A DNA stretch of 64,000 nucleotides from NCBI RefSeq assembly GCF_007845675.1, contig NZ_VOBR01000016.1, positions 1 to 64,000 on the forward strand, written 5' to 3'. This stretch comes from Lentzea tibetensis (GTDB lineage Bacteria; Actinomycetota; Actinomycetes; Mycobacteriales; Pseudonocardiaceae). A model generated the notes under the pieces. It worked only from the letters and a program-made list of their open reading frames with translations, searched no databases and had not been told where the DNA came from. A program made the position numbers and the translations under genes. Within the stretch, counting starts at the first letter, position 1; each line of letters starts with the position of its first letter. Shown piece after piece: positions 26,029 to 33,793 of this stretch.

Positions 26029-27522
26029 TCAGTTGCGGGGAATTTTCAGACTGGACGCCCCGAAGGTGACCGATGACCCGAACGTGCTCTGGGTCAGGTA
26101 CCTCGGGTCGACCGTGTCGACCACGAGCACCAGCCTGTTTCCGCGTGCCACGTCCCACAGCGTCGGTTCCAGCGGGATGTCGAGGTTCCGCGTGATGCCG
26201 GCACCGGTGACCGTGAACGGCTTGTGCGTCACCAGCGCGCCGAGCCCGAGCGGCCCGACCTCGTACAGGTACGCGAAGAGCGAGGTCTTCTCCGCGCTCG
26301 GCGTCACGCTGACCTGCAGGCGTGGCGTGCCCGCGATGGTCGCGCCGTTCGGGTAGCTCGGCCCGTTCCACACGGCCGCCACGTTGCGGTCGACGAACGG
26401 CAGGGCCACCCCGGTCGGGATGTTGAAGAACCCCTGCATCGCGCCGCTCAGCAGCACCGTGCCGCTGTCCGCGACGGTCGGCCAGCCCGCGAAGATCCGC
26501 TTGCCGTCGAGCGCCACGGTGTCACCCGCTGGTGCGGGCCACGACGGGTACGAACGCCACGCGCCGCCGTTGTTCGGCTTGAGCCGGACCGGCTGTTCGG
26601 CGTCGATGCCGTTGCTCTCGCCCTTCACGTACCGGTTGAACCAGCGTCCGGTGGACTCCCAGATGTCGTTCGGGAGACCGGCCGCGCCGAACAGCTCCGC
26701 CGTGGCGTGATCACCGGGGGAGAGCATGAGGCGCTTCGGCCCGGTGAGCTGGCCGTAGAAGTCCGCGACCTGGCCGGGCGCGAAGATGCCGTCGTTCCAG
26801 GCGTTGCCGAGCAGGACGGCGGTGCCGTTGGCGTTGATCTGGGCGACCTTCGACGCGGCCGACCGGCCCGCCGAGATCGGGACGACCTCGTGGAACCGGC
26901 CCGCGTTGTAGGCGGCCTTGGCCTCCTTCAGCACCGGGCCGGGTCGTCCGGTGAGGTCGGCCGCGGTCAGCAGGACCTCGACGGCCTGCTTGTTGACGGT
27001 CTCGTTGGGGTAGAGCGACCTGGCCAGGTCGGTCCACGTGCTCAGCGCGGCGACGGCCTTGACCCTCGGGTCGGCCGCCGCGGACAGCAGGGCCTGTCCC
27101 GCGCCGTACGAGATGCCGGCGACGCCGACCTTCGTGCCGTCGGCGTGGGCGTTCGCGACGGCCCAGTCGATGACCTTGCTGACGTCGCCGACGGTGTCCG
27201 GGCCCGCGATGTCGATCTCGCCGCCGGAGTCCCAGAAGCCGCGGCTGGTGTAGCTCACCACGACGTAGCCGGACTCCTTGGCGAGCTTCGCGGCCGCGCC
27301 GACGTACTCGATGTTGTTGATCGCCCAGCTGGAAGGCATCACGAGCAGCGGGAAGGGTCCGCTGCCCCAGCCGGTCGGTTCGATGACGAAACCCTTGATC
27401 GGGGCTCCGCCGACGCCGGCGATGGTCTGGTAGCTCGCTTTGTGGCCCGGAGCAGCGATCGCGGCCGGGGTGATGAACAGGGAGGTCAGGAAAACTGCCG
27501 TGAGAACAAGTGATCGTCGCAC
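26029..27522 (-). CDS. Secreted CocE/NonD-type alpha/beta hydrolase (X-Pro dipeptidyl-peptidase S15 family)
   Basis: 497 residues. The N-terminal signal peptide (RRSLVLTAVFLTSLFITPAAIAA) directs export. The hydrolase domain shows the nucleophile elbow GISYGAGQ, the preceding SYTSRGFWDSGGEIDIAG segment, a probable acid in NAWNDGIF and a His in SPGDHATAE. A C-terminal jelly-roll-like domain (from about residue 330, with YLYEVGPLGLGALVTHKPF and VARGNRLVLVVDT) is the usual partner in S15/CocE proteins. It should cleave a peptide or ester outside the cell. GTG 27522 has AAGGAGG seven bases upstream. Two TetR-type palindromes lie in the shared upstream region. Confidence 0.87.
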   Translation of the reverse strand: MRRSLVLTAVFLTSLFITPAAIAAPGHKASYQTIAGVGGAPIKGFVIEPTGWGSGPFPLLVMPSSWAINNIEYVGAAAKLAKESGYVVVSYTSRGFWDSGGEIDIAGPDTVGDVSKVIDWAVANAHADGTKVGVAGISYGAGQALLSAAADPRVKAVAALSTWTDLARSLYPNETVNKQAVEVLLTAADLTGRPGPVLKEAKAAYNAGRFHEVVPISAGRSAASKVAQINANGTAVLLGNAWNDGIFAPGQVADFYGQLTGPKRLMLSPGDHATAELFGAAGLPNDIWESTGRWFNRYVKGESNGIDAEQPVRLKPNNGGAWRSYPSWPAPAGDTVALDGKRIFAGWPTVADSGTVLLSGAMQGFFNIPTGVALPFVDRNVAAVWNGPSYPNGATIAGTPRLQVSVTPSAEKTSLFAYLYEVGPLGLGALVTHKPFTVTGAGITRNLDIPLEPTLWDVARGNRLVLVVDTVDPRYLTQSTFGSSVTFGASSLKIPRN

Positions 27523-27562
27523 TCTGGTCCTCCTTGACCATGACGTAGATCACACAGGGTTG

Positions 27563-27598
27563 TTACTGGTGAGTAAACAGAGACTTACTCGCCGGTAG
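27563..27598. promoter_or_regulatory. Two adjacent TetR-type palindromes between divergent genes
   Basis: TTACTGGTGAGTAA at 27563-27576 is a palindrome with 5-bp arms, and TTACTCGCCGGTAG at 27585-27598 is a degenerate second copy 22 bases away. The two also pair with each other as an imperfect hairpin. They lie between the secreted hydrolase and the folP2-like gene. No TetR gene is in the window. Confidence 0.5.
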
Positions 27599-27638
27599 CA
27601 ACGAGGTGTGACCCAGCTCACTGTTTACGCTGGATGCT

Positions 27639-27977
27639 GTGAAACGATTCCGCGTGGCTGAGCTGGCACTCGACCGAGTGCTGGTAATGGCGCAGGTAGA
27701 CACGGTGGACGAGGCGTTGCGCGCGGTGGCGGACGGTGCCGATCTGATCGAGTTCGACGGCTCGCTGGAGCTCCAGGAAGACTCGTCGGCGTGGGAAGCC
27801 GTGACCGTTCCGCCCGGTGGCCCGGACGAGATGCTGGCCTTCGCGTCGCTGGCGGCGTGGGGTGGTGCGCGGGTGCTCCGGACACCGGACGTCCGGCTGA
27901 CGAGGAAGGTGGTCGAGATGGTCGCCAGCATCGCTGGCACCCGGCCGCCCGCGCGGGCCGTGCGGGCGCTGGCCTGA
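27639..27977 (+). pseudogene. Shrunken dihydropteroate-synthase-like gene (folP2 remnant)
   Basis: 112 residues, against about 280 for dihydropteroate synthase. The C-terminus, from AWGGARVLRTPDVRLTRKVVEMVASI to RPPARAVRALA, closely matches the last strand and helix of FolP2 proteins, and the front holds VDEALRAVADGADLIEF, like the first barrel strands; the pterin- and pABA-binding middle is missing. It sits directly before gpgS with a four-base overlap, exactly where folP2 precedes gpgS in mycobacteria. TACGCT (27626-27631) 7 bases before GTG 27639 suggests leaderless expression is retained. It cannot be a working synthase; it may survive as a translational leader for gpgS or with another role. 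Confidence 0.65.
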
Positions 27978-28885
27978 TGCTGCCTTCGGTCGAACGCTGG
28001 TTCGCGTCGCACACGTGGCAGCAGCCGTCGTGGTCCGTCGAGGAGCTCGTCGCGCTGAAACGCGGGCGCACGGTTTCCGTGGTATTGCCCGCGTTGAACG
28101 AAGAGGCCACTGTCGGCGACGTCGTCTCCGTGGTAAAGCCGTTCGTCGGGTCGCTTGTGGACGAACTGGTGGTGATGGACTCCGGTTCGGTGGACGAGAC
28201 CGTGGTTCGCGCGCGGGCAGCCGGTGCTCGTGTCGTGCTGCGCACGGACGTGCTGCCGTGGCTGGAACCGTTGCCCGGCAAGGGAGAGGTGCTGTGGCGC
28301 TCGCTCGCCGCGACCTCGGGCGACCTGATCGTCTTCCTCGACTCGGACCTGGTGGACCCGGACCCCGCGTTCGTGCCCGCCCTGCTCGGCCCGCTGCTGA
28401 CCGGTGACGTCCACCTCGTGAAGGGCTTCTACCGCAGGCCGTTGCGGCTGGAGAGCTCCGGTGGCGGACGCGTCACCGAGCTGGTCGCGCGCCCGCTGCT
28501 GAACACGCTGCGCCCGGAGCTCTCCGGTGTCGTGCAACCGCTCGGCGGCGAGTACGCGGCGACCCGGTCGTTCCTCGAATCCGTTCCGTTCGCCGCGGGT
28601 TACGGCGTGGAGATCGGGCTGCTGCTCGACGCGCACCGCCGGTACGGGCTTTCCGGGCTGGCGCAGGTGAACCTCGGCGTGCGCAAGCACCGCAACCGGT
28701 CGCTGCTCCAGCTCGGCGTGATGTCATCGCAGATCATGGGCACCGCTCTCGCCCGCTGCGGCGTCGCCGTGTCACCCGGCCCGCTGACCCAGTTCGTCCA
28801 GGTCAGTGACGAGTGGCTGCCCGACTCGACGGACGTCCTCGTCGCCGACCGGCCCCCGATGATGCACGTGGTCGAACAGCCGTAG
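27977..28885 (+). CDS. gpgS: Glucosyl-3-phosphoglycerate synthase
   Basis: About 302 residues of glycosyltransferase family 81/2. VSVVLPALNEEATVGDVV opens the nucleotide-binding fold, DSGSVDET and the metal-binding VFLDSDLVDPDP follow, with GKGEVLWRSL and PLGGEYAATR typical of GpgS and AGYGVEIGLLLD near the acceptor site. It transfers glucose from a nucleotide sugar to 3-phosphoglycerate, the first step to glucosylglycerate and methylglucose lipopolysaccharide. The ATG overlaps the stop of the folP2-like gene (TGATG). Its last 114 bases overlap the end of the convergent cydC. Confidence 0.93.
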   Translation: MLPSVERWFASHTWQQPSWSVEELVALKRGRTVSVVLPALNEEATVGDVVSVVKPFVGSLVDELVVMDSGSVDETVVRARAAGARVVLRTDVLPWLEPLPGKGEVLWRSLAATSGDLIVFLDSDLVDPDPAFVPALLGPLLTGDVHLVKGFYRRPLRLESSGGGRVTELVARPLLNTLRPELSGVVQPLGGEYAATRSFLESVPFAAGYGVEIGLLLDAHRRYGLSGLAQVNLGVRKHRNRSLLQLGVMSSQIMGTALARCGVAVSPGPLTQFVQVSDEWLPDSTDVLVADRPPMMHVVEQP

Positions 28886-30226
28886 CTGCTCCATCCGGTG
28901 CGTCACGACGACCGCGGTTCCCCGGCAGTTGGCGAGGATTCGTTCGAGCACGGCGTCCGCTTGCTTCGGATCGAGTCCTTCGGTGGGTTCGTCGAGCAGC
29001 ATCACTTCCGGGTCGGCGAGCACGGTGCGCGCGAGGATCAGGCGTTGGCGCTGACCGCCGGAGATCTGCTCGCCGCGTTCGCCGACCCTGGTGTCCCAGT
29101 CGAGGTCGAGCTCGACGATCTCGGCGGCGCGGTCCAGTTCCTCCTGTGTCGCGTCGGGTTTGGCGAGCAGTACGTTCGCGCGGACGGTCGTGTTGAAGAC
29201 GTGCGCGTCTGCCAGGGCGCCGCGGCACGGCTCCAGCTGCCTGGCGATCGCGTTGAGCATCGTCGTCTTGCCCGCGCCGGTGGGTCCGACTATCGCGATC
29301 CTGCCCGCGAGCGGCACCGCTGTTGCTGAGTTGATCTTGCCTGCAAGATGCACTCGCGGCCCGGAATTGTCGGTGCCGGCTGAGATGATTGGAGTGGGGA
29401 GCTCGTCTCTCCCCCACCCCACCGCGGGGTCCCCGAGGGGGGACGCCTGCGCGAGCGTTGTCAGCGGGAGTGTCACCTCGAAGGCCGCGATCGCGCCCAG
29501 CACCAGCCACGCGGGGTCGCCCTGGGTCAGCATCAGGAGTGCGGTGCCGAACTGGACGAGTATCGCCAGCGCGGTCAGGTCGGCGGTGCGTTCCTTGCTC
29601 GCCAAGGTCTTCGCGATGCGGCCGGCCTTGGCGAGCTCGTCGTCGAGCAGGTCGAACGCGACCAGTTCTTCGCGGCCGTGCACGAGGAACACCGCGTGGT
29701 CGGCCAGCCGCGCGCGCAGTGGTGCGCATGTGCTGAGTCGCCTCCTCGCCAGTGCGGCCGAGACGAGGGGGAGTGCGACACCGGTGAGCAGCAGGCCGAT
29801 GGTGAGCGGCCAGGAGGTCGCCACGGCGATCGCCACCAGGCTCACCAGGCCAGCCACGGAGGCCGGGATCAGGCAGCGCAGCAGCACGTCCAGCTTCTTG
29901 TCCACATCGGACACGAGTTGGGTGAGCGCGTCGCCGGACGGGATGTTCTTGCGGCGCAGCAACGAGTCGTACACGCGGCCGCGCAGCTCGACGGCGTGCC
30001 GGAGCACGGCGCTGTGGCCGGTGAGGCGCTCGGCGTAGCGCAGGCCGCCGCGCGCCATGGCCAGCGCGCGCACCGCGACGATCGCCACGGTCAGCGCCGC
30101 CATGGGCGGCTGCTCGGCGGCGCGCATGATCAGCCACGTCGCGGTGGCGGTGAGCGCGACACCGGAGAGCTCGGCGAGCGCGCCGACGACGACGGCGAGC
30201 CCGATTCTCGTGGCGCCGACCCTCAT
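28772..30226 (-). CDS. cydC: Heterodimeric ABC exporter subunit CydC with a repeat inserted in the linker
   Basis: About 484 residues. The membrane domain (about residues 1-270) lies before an ATPase with Walker A GPTGAGKTT, signature ISGGQRQR and Walker B VMLLDEPTEGLD. CydDC exports cysteine and glutathione and is needed to assemble cytochrome bd. Between the two domains, PTPIISAGTDNSGP is encoded by an interspersed repeat (29361-29456) found elsewhere in the window; the linker seems to tolerate it and the frame stays open. ATG 30226 overlaps the cydD stop by four bases. The last 114 bases are antisense to gpgS, which is unusual; the C-terminus after THRMEQLRLFDHV may be unconstrained. Confidence 0.85.
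   Translation of the reverse strand: MRVGATRIGLAVVVGALAELSGVALTATATWLIMRAAEQPPMAALTVAIVAVRALAMARGGLRYAERLTGHSAVLRHAVELRGRVYDSLLRRKNIPSGDALTQLVSDVDKKLDVLLRCLIPASVAGLVSLVAIAVATSWPLTIGLLLTGVALPLVSAALARRRLSTCAPLRARLADHAVFLVHGREELVAFDLLDDELAKAGRIAKTLASKERTADLTALAILVQFGTALLMLTQGDPAWLVLGAIAAFEVTLPLTTLAQASPLGDPAVGWGRDELPTPIISAGTDNSGPRVHLAGKINSATAVPLAGRIAIVGPTGAGKTTMLNAIARQLEPCRGALADAHVFNTTVRANVLLAKPDATQEELDRAAEIVELDLDWDTRVGERGEQISGGQRQRLILARTVLADPEVMLLDEPTEGLDPKQADAVLERILANCRGTAVVVTHRMEQLRLFDHVHHRGPVGDEDVRRVGQPLVTDLDELGQRAG
29361..29456 (+). repeat. Interspersed repeat copy A, inside cydC
   Basis: Begins CCGGAATTGTCGGTG and ends in GGACGCCTGCGCGAGC, sharing both ends with copy B. About 25 extra bases sit in the middle compared with the other copies. 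The complementary strand, which is the cydC coding strand, reads PTPIISAGTDNSGP. Confidence 0.75.
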
Positions 30227-31584
30227 GCCGCCGCCTCGATCCGCACCACGCGGTCCACCTCGTCGAGCAGCGCGGGCCGGTGCGCGACCAGCACGGTCGT
30301 CCGGCCGCGGAGGAAACCCCGGCAGTCCCGCAACACCTTCGCCTCCGTCTCCGGATCCAGCCTGGCCGTGGGTTCGTCGAGCAGGAACAGGCCCGCGTCC
30401 TCCCTGGCCAGGGCACGGTTGAGGGCCACCTGCTGCCGTTCGCCCGACGAGAGGTCCTGGGGGACCACAGTCGGCCGTTGCGGCATCCACGCCACCCGGC
30501 GCAACCACTCCGCCTGGTCCACGTCGCGGAGGTCGACGCCGCCGACGAGCACGCGTCCGGAATCCGGACGGACGAACCCGAGCAGCAGCCCGAGCACCGT
30601 GCTCTTCCCGGCGCCGCTCGGCCCGACGAGCGCGACCCGTTCGCCCGGTGCGATGCGCAAGGTGAAGTCCCGCAACGACCGCACGGTCACCGACTCGAAC
30701 ACGATCTCCGCGCCGAGCAGGTCCGGTGCCGGGCAACCGGTGTCCGACGGCAGGTCGGGCACCTGGTCCAGCACGGCCTTGCCCTCCGCCGAAGCGTGGA
30801 ACTGGGCGCCTGCCGCGCGCAGCGGCAGGTAGGCCTCGGGTGCGAGCAACAGCACCAGCAGCGCGGTGTGCAGGGCGACGCCACCGTCCAGCAGGCGCAG
30901 CCCCACCGGCACGGCCACCATCGCCACGGACAGCGTTGCGACCAGCTCCAGCACCAGCGCGGAGAGGAACGCCACCCGCAGCGTGCTCATGGTCGCGGAC
31001 ACGTGCTGGTCGGCCAGTTGCCGCACGGTCACCGACTGCGCCTCGGCCCGCCCGAACGCGCGCAGCGTGCCGATTCCCTTGACCACGTCGAGGAAATGGC
31101 CGCCCAGTGCGGACAAGGCGTCCAACTGCGTCTTGGTCCGGTCCCGCGTGTGCGCACCCACCAGGGCGGCGAACACCGGCACCAGCGGCAGCGTCACCGC
31201 GATCGTCAGCGCCGCCGTCACGTCGGCGAAGGCCAGCCGCACGATCACCGCGACCGGCACCAGCGCGGCCAGCACCATCTGCGGCAGGTAGCCGGCGACG
31301 TACGGCTCGACCGCGTCGACGCCGCGAGTCACCAGCGTCGCCACCTCGCCCGCCCGCGAACCTGGCGAGCGGAGGAACCGCATGCGCAGCCGGACTGTCG
31401 TGGCCGCGGCCGCGCGCTGACCCAGGTACCGGTTCAGCCAGATCACCCCGGCCCGCGCCGCGACCACGAGTGCGAGCAGCGCGACTCCGCCGTTCCCGGT
31501 GAGCACCCGCGCGAGCAGTTCCGCCTGTGCGAGAACGAGTAGCGGGATCGGGATCAGCGCGACGAGATGGCGACGATCGACCAC
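30223..31584 (-). CDS. cydD: Heterodimeric ABC exporter subunit CydD (short form)
   Basis: About 453 residues, shorter than the usual 550. The membrane domain shows YVAGYLPQMVLAALVPVAVI and GHFLDVVKGIGTLRAFGRA; the ATPase has Walker A GPSGAGKST, a degenerate signature LSSGERQQ and Walker B LFLLDEPTARLD. With CydC it forms the thiol exporter for cytochrome bd maturation. GTG 31584 (VVDRRHLVALIPIP) is the most likely start, overlapping cydB by 31 bases; it removes the N-terminal cytoplasmic extension seen in other CydD proteins. No ATG lies nearby in frame. Confidence 0.85.
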   Translation of the reverse strand: MVDRRHLVALIPIPLLVLAQAELLARVLTGNGGVALLALVVAARAGVIWLNRYLGQRAAAATTVRLRMRFLRSPGSRAGEVATLVTRGVDAVEPYVAGYLPQMVLAALVPVAVIVRLAFADVTAALTIAVTLPLVPVFAALVGAHTRDRTKTQLDALSALGGHFLDVVKGIGTLRAFGRAEAQSVTVRQLADQHVSATMSTLRVAFLSALVLELVATLSVAMVAVPVGLRLLDGGVALHTALLVLLLAPEAYLPLRAAGAQFHASAEGKAVLDQVPDLPSDTGCPAPDLLGAEIVFESVTVRSLRDFTLRIAPGERVALVGPSGAGKSTVLGLLLGFVRPDSGRVLVGGVDLRDVDQAEWLRRVAWMPQRPTVVPQDLSSGERQQVALNRALAREDAGLFLLDEPTARLDPETEAKVLRDCRGFLRGRTTVLVAHRPALLDEVDRVVRIEAAA

Positions 31585-32180
31585 TGCAGGATCACCACCA
31601 GCGGCAGGATCGGGATCGCGACCCAGCTGAGCATCGCGAGCGTGTCCGGGTGCGCCATCAGCCCGGCGACCGAGTGCGAGCTGAACGCGATCGGCACGGG
31701 CAGCGCGCAGGCGAGCGCGGTGAGCAGGAAAGCAGGCCTGCGACGTGTCTGGAAAGCCCAGCCGTGCAAGGCGAACAGCATCGGCATGACCACGACCCAG
31801 ATGAACCACGGCGTGCCGGACAGGTGCGCGACGAACAGCCCCCAGCCGCACGACACCATCAACGCGCCCGCGAACACCAGGCCGTGCCACAGTCGCAGTT
31901 GGACGGACGCCATGAACAGCACCAGCCCGCCGAGCACCAGCGTGAACACCTGGTGCGCACCGGAGAGCAGTTCCCCTTCCAGGCGCGGGAAAGCGGCGAA
32001 CAGCACGCCGACCGACGCGACGAGCCACACCTCGTTGCCCAGGAAGAACGGCGTCATCCTGCGCATCGCCTCAGCGCGCCGGACGAACGGCAGCAGCAGG
32101 CCCGTCCCGTAGTCGAACCCCGCCAGTGCGAAGTACCCCATGACGAGCACCGTCAGCAGGGCGAGCCAGAGCGTTTCCAC
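31554..32180 (-). CDS. cydB: Cytochrome bd oxidase subunit II, compact form
   Basis: About 208 residues, against 330-380 for typical CydB. The N-terminus VETLWLALLTVLVMGYFALAGFDYGTGLLLPF is the conserved first helix and loop of CydB, followed by MTPFFLGNEVWLVAS. About six hydrophobic helices are visible; the C-terminus (PLVVILQWSIVAISSR) resembles the last helix of normal CydB, so the length difference seems to come from internal loss rather than truncation. It is the partner subunit of CydA in the plasma membrane. GTG 32180 follows a GGGGGATT stretch, 10 bases after the cydA stop. Confidence 0.82.
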   Translation of the reverse strand: METLWLALLTVLVMGYFALAGFDYGTGLLLPFVRRAEAMRRMTPFFLGNEVWLVASVGVLFAAFPRLEGELLSGAHQVFTLVLGGLVLFMASVQLRLWHGLVFAGALMVSCGWGLFVAHLSGTPWFIWVVVMPMLFALHGWAFQTRRRPAFLLTALACALPVPIAFSSHSVAGLMAHPDTLAMLSWVAIPILPLVVILQWSIVAISSR

Positions 32181-32190
32181 GACAATCCCC

Positions 32191-33351
32191 CTAGAGCGAC
32201 ACGACGAGCGGCGCGATCGGCCGCGGCGTCGTCTCCGGTCCACTTCGGACAGCACGCGCGATGAGCGCCCAGTCGGTGACGGCGAGCAGCAGGAACATCG
32301 ACGAGAACACGACCAGCGAAGTGGTCATGCTCGCCGCGCTCACGTGCGACACGGCGTCCTCGGTGCGCAGCAACCCGTACACGAGCCACGGCTGCCGCCC
32401 GATCTCGCGGAACAACCAGCCGAAGATCGCCGCGCAGAACGGCAGCGGGATGCCGATCACCATGAGGTACAACGGAAAGCGCATTCGGATGACCCAGTCG
32501 CGGAACAGCAGCGGCACGGCCGCCCAGCTGGCCAGCAGCAGCGACATGCCGATGAGGATCATGAACCCGAGCGGCACGCCGAGCCACGGCGCCGCGTCCT
32601 CCTTGTGCGGCTGGTAGGTCCCGATGATCGGGAACTGCCCGAACCCCGCGCCGATCAGGAACGGCGTCGCCACCGCCGTCACGACGACACCGAGCCGCAG
32701 CGAACGGCGGAAGAACTCGACTTCCCCGGTGCACTTGATGAAGTGGTAGGCGCTCACGCCCGTGACGAACACGCCGCCGGTCGTCAGCGCCGCGAAGACG
32801 ACGTGCGTCAACGCGGTGCCGAACGTCGGATTGGTCAGCAGCGCACCGAAGTCGACCAGCCGCAGCACGCCGTCGCGCTCCTCGTAGCCGACCGGGTGCT
32901 GCAGGAAACCGTTGGCCGCCATGATCCAGAACGCCGACGCGTACGCGGTCAGCGCGGTCAGCCAGATCAGTGCGAGGTGCACCCAGCGGTTCAACCGTCC
33001 CCAGCCGAAGATCCACAGACCGAGGAACGTGGACTCCAGGAAGAACGCGACCAGCGTCTCCAGTGCCAGCGGCGCGCCGAACACGTCGCCCGCGTAGCTC
33101 GCGAGCCCGCTCCAGTTCAGACCGAACTGGAACTCCATCACGACGCCGGTGACGATGCCGAGCGCGTAGTTGATGACGTAGATGCGGCCCCAGAACTTCG
33201 TCATCCGTTCGTGCACGGGCGCTCTGGTCAGCGTGAACCTGGTCTGCATCACCACGATCAGCGTCACCAGGCCCAGCGTGAGCAGCACGAACAGGAAGTG
33301 GAACGACGTCGTCACGGCGAACTGGAGCCGCGCCAGGTCCAAGGTGTCCAT
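32191..33351 (-). CDS. cydA: Cytochrome bd ubiquinol/menaquinol oxidase subunit I
   Basis: About 386 residues, shorter than the common 450-520, mostly through a short quinol-binding loop. Hallmarks are His18 in TTSFHFLFV, WGRIYVINYALGIVTGVVMEFQFG, the heme-binding His in VSAYHFIKC, GAGFGQFPIIGTYQPHKED and GRQPWLVYGLLRTEDAVS. It reduces oxygen to water with electrons from menaquinol at low oxygen. ATG 33351 is preceded by TAACGT and an 8-base gap, so it is probably leaderless. The promoter block has a near-identical mirror copy in front of the divergent padR gene, which suggests PadR control. Confidence 0.92.
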   Translation of the reverse strand: MDTLDLARLQFAVTTSFHFLFVLLTLGLVTLIVVMQTRFTLTRAPVHERMTKFWGRIYVINYALGIVTGVVMEFQFGLNWSGLASYAGDVFGAPLALETLVAFFLESTFLGLWIFGWGRLNRWVHLALIWLTALTAYASAFWIMAANGFLQHPVGYEERDGVLRLVDFGALLTNPTFGTALTHVVFAALTTGGVFVTGVSAYHFIKCTGEVEFFRRSLRLGVVVTAVATPFLIGAGFGQFPIIGTYQPHKEDAAPWLGVPLGFMILIGMSLLLASWAAVPLLFRDWVIRMRFPLYLMVIGIPLPFCAAIFGWLFREIGRQPWLVYGLLRTEDAVSHVSAASMTTSLVVFSSMFLLLAVTDWALIARAVRSGPETTPRPIAPLVVSL

Positions 33352-33460
33352 AGGTAGCGACGTTATATGTAGGCTGGCTACGTCAAGCTGTTTTCGGGGC
33401 GATATCAGGGATATCTCAGGGCTCCCCGGAGCCCGTTCATCAGTAAGGTCGCTACCTATG
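33349..33460. promoter_or_regulatory. Divergent cydA/padR control region with mirrored 17-bp blocks
   Basis: In front of cydA (minus strand, 33365-33349) the sequence is TAACGTCGCTACCTATG and in front of padR (33444-33460) it is TAAGGTCGCTACCTATG, identical but for one base and each ending in the ATG. TAA(C/G)GT would be the -10 box and the shared GTCGCTACC a regulator site between it and the leaderless start. TTGACG upstream of cydA may be its -35 box. Between them lie a doubled GATATC segment and a GC-rich palindrome at 33419-33434. Confidence 0.65.
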
Positions 33461-33793
33461 AAGCCGGACGCGCTGCGCGGACACCTCGACGCGTTGCTGC
33501 TCGCCACGCTCGACGGCAGGCAGCTGCACGGTTACGCGATCATCGAGGCGCTGCAGCAGGGCAGCGGGGGAGTGCTGGACCTGCCGACCGGCACGGTCTA
33601 CCCGGCACTGCGGCGGCTCGAACGGGCGGGGCACGTCTCCAGCGACTGGAGCACGGTCGGCGGGCGCCAGCGCCGCACGTACCGGCTCACGTCGTCGGGC
33701 CAGCGGGCGCTGTCGGCCGAGCGGTCGGCGTGGCGCGAGTTCACCAGCGTGATCGACGGCGTACTCGGGGGTGGCAAGTGGAAGCAGGTGTGA
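33458..33793 (+). CDS. PadR-family transcriptional regulator
   Basis: 111 residues, a single winged-helix domain: LLLATLDGRQLHGYAIIEALQ, then the wing region DLPTGTVYPALRRLERAGHVSSDW and GRQRRTYRLTSSGQRAL, all standard for PadR. PadR proteins are usually repressors responding to small molecules. The gene is divergent from cydABDC and both starts carry the same 17-bp block, so it probably represses itself and the oxidase operon. It overlaps the following HAAS-domain gene by four bases. Confidence 0.9.
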   Translation: MKPDALRGHLDALLLATLDGRQLHGYAIIEALQQGSGGVLDLPTGTVYPALRRLERAGHVSSDWSTVGGRQRRTYRLTSSGQRALSAERSAWREFTSVIDGVLGGGKWKQV

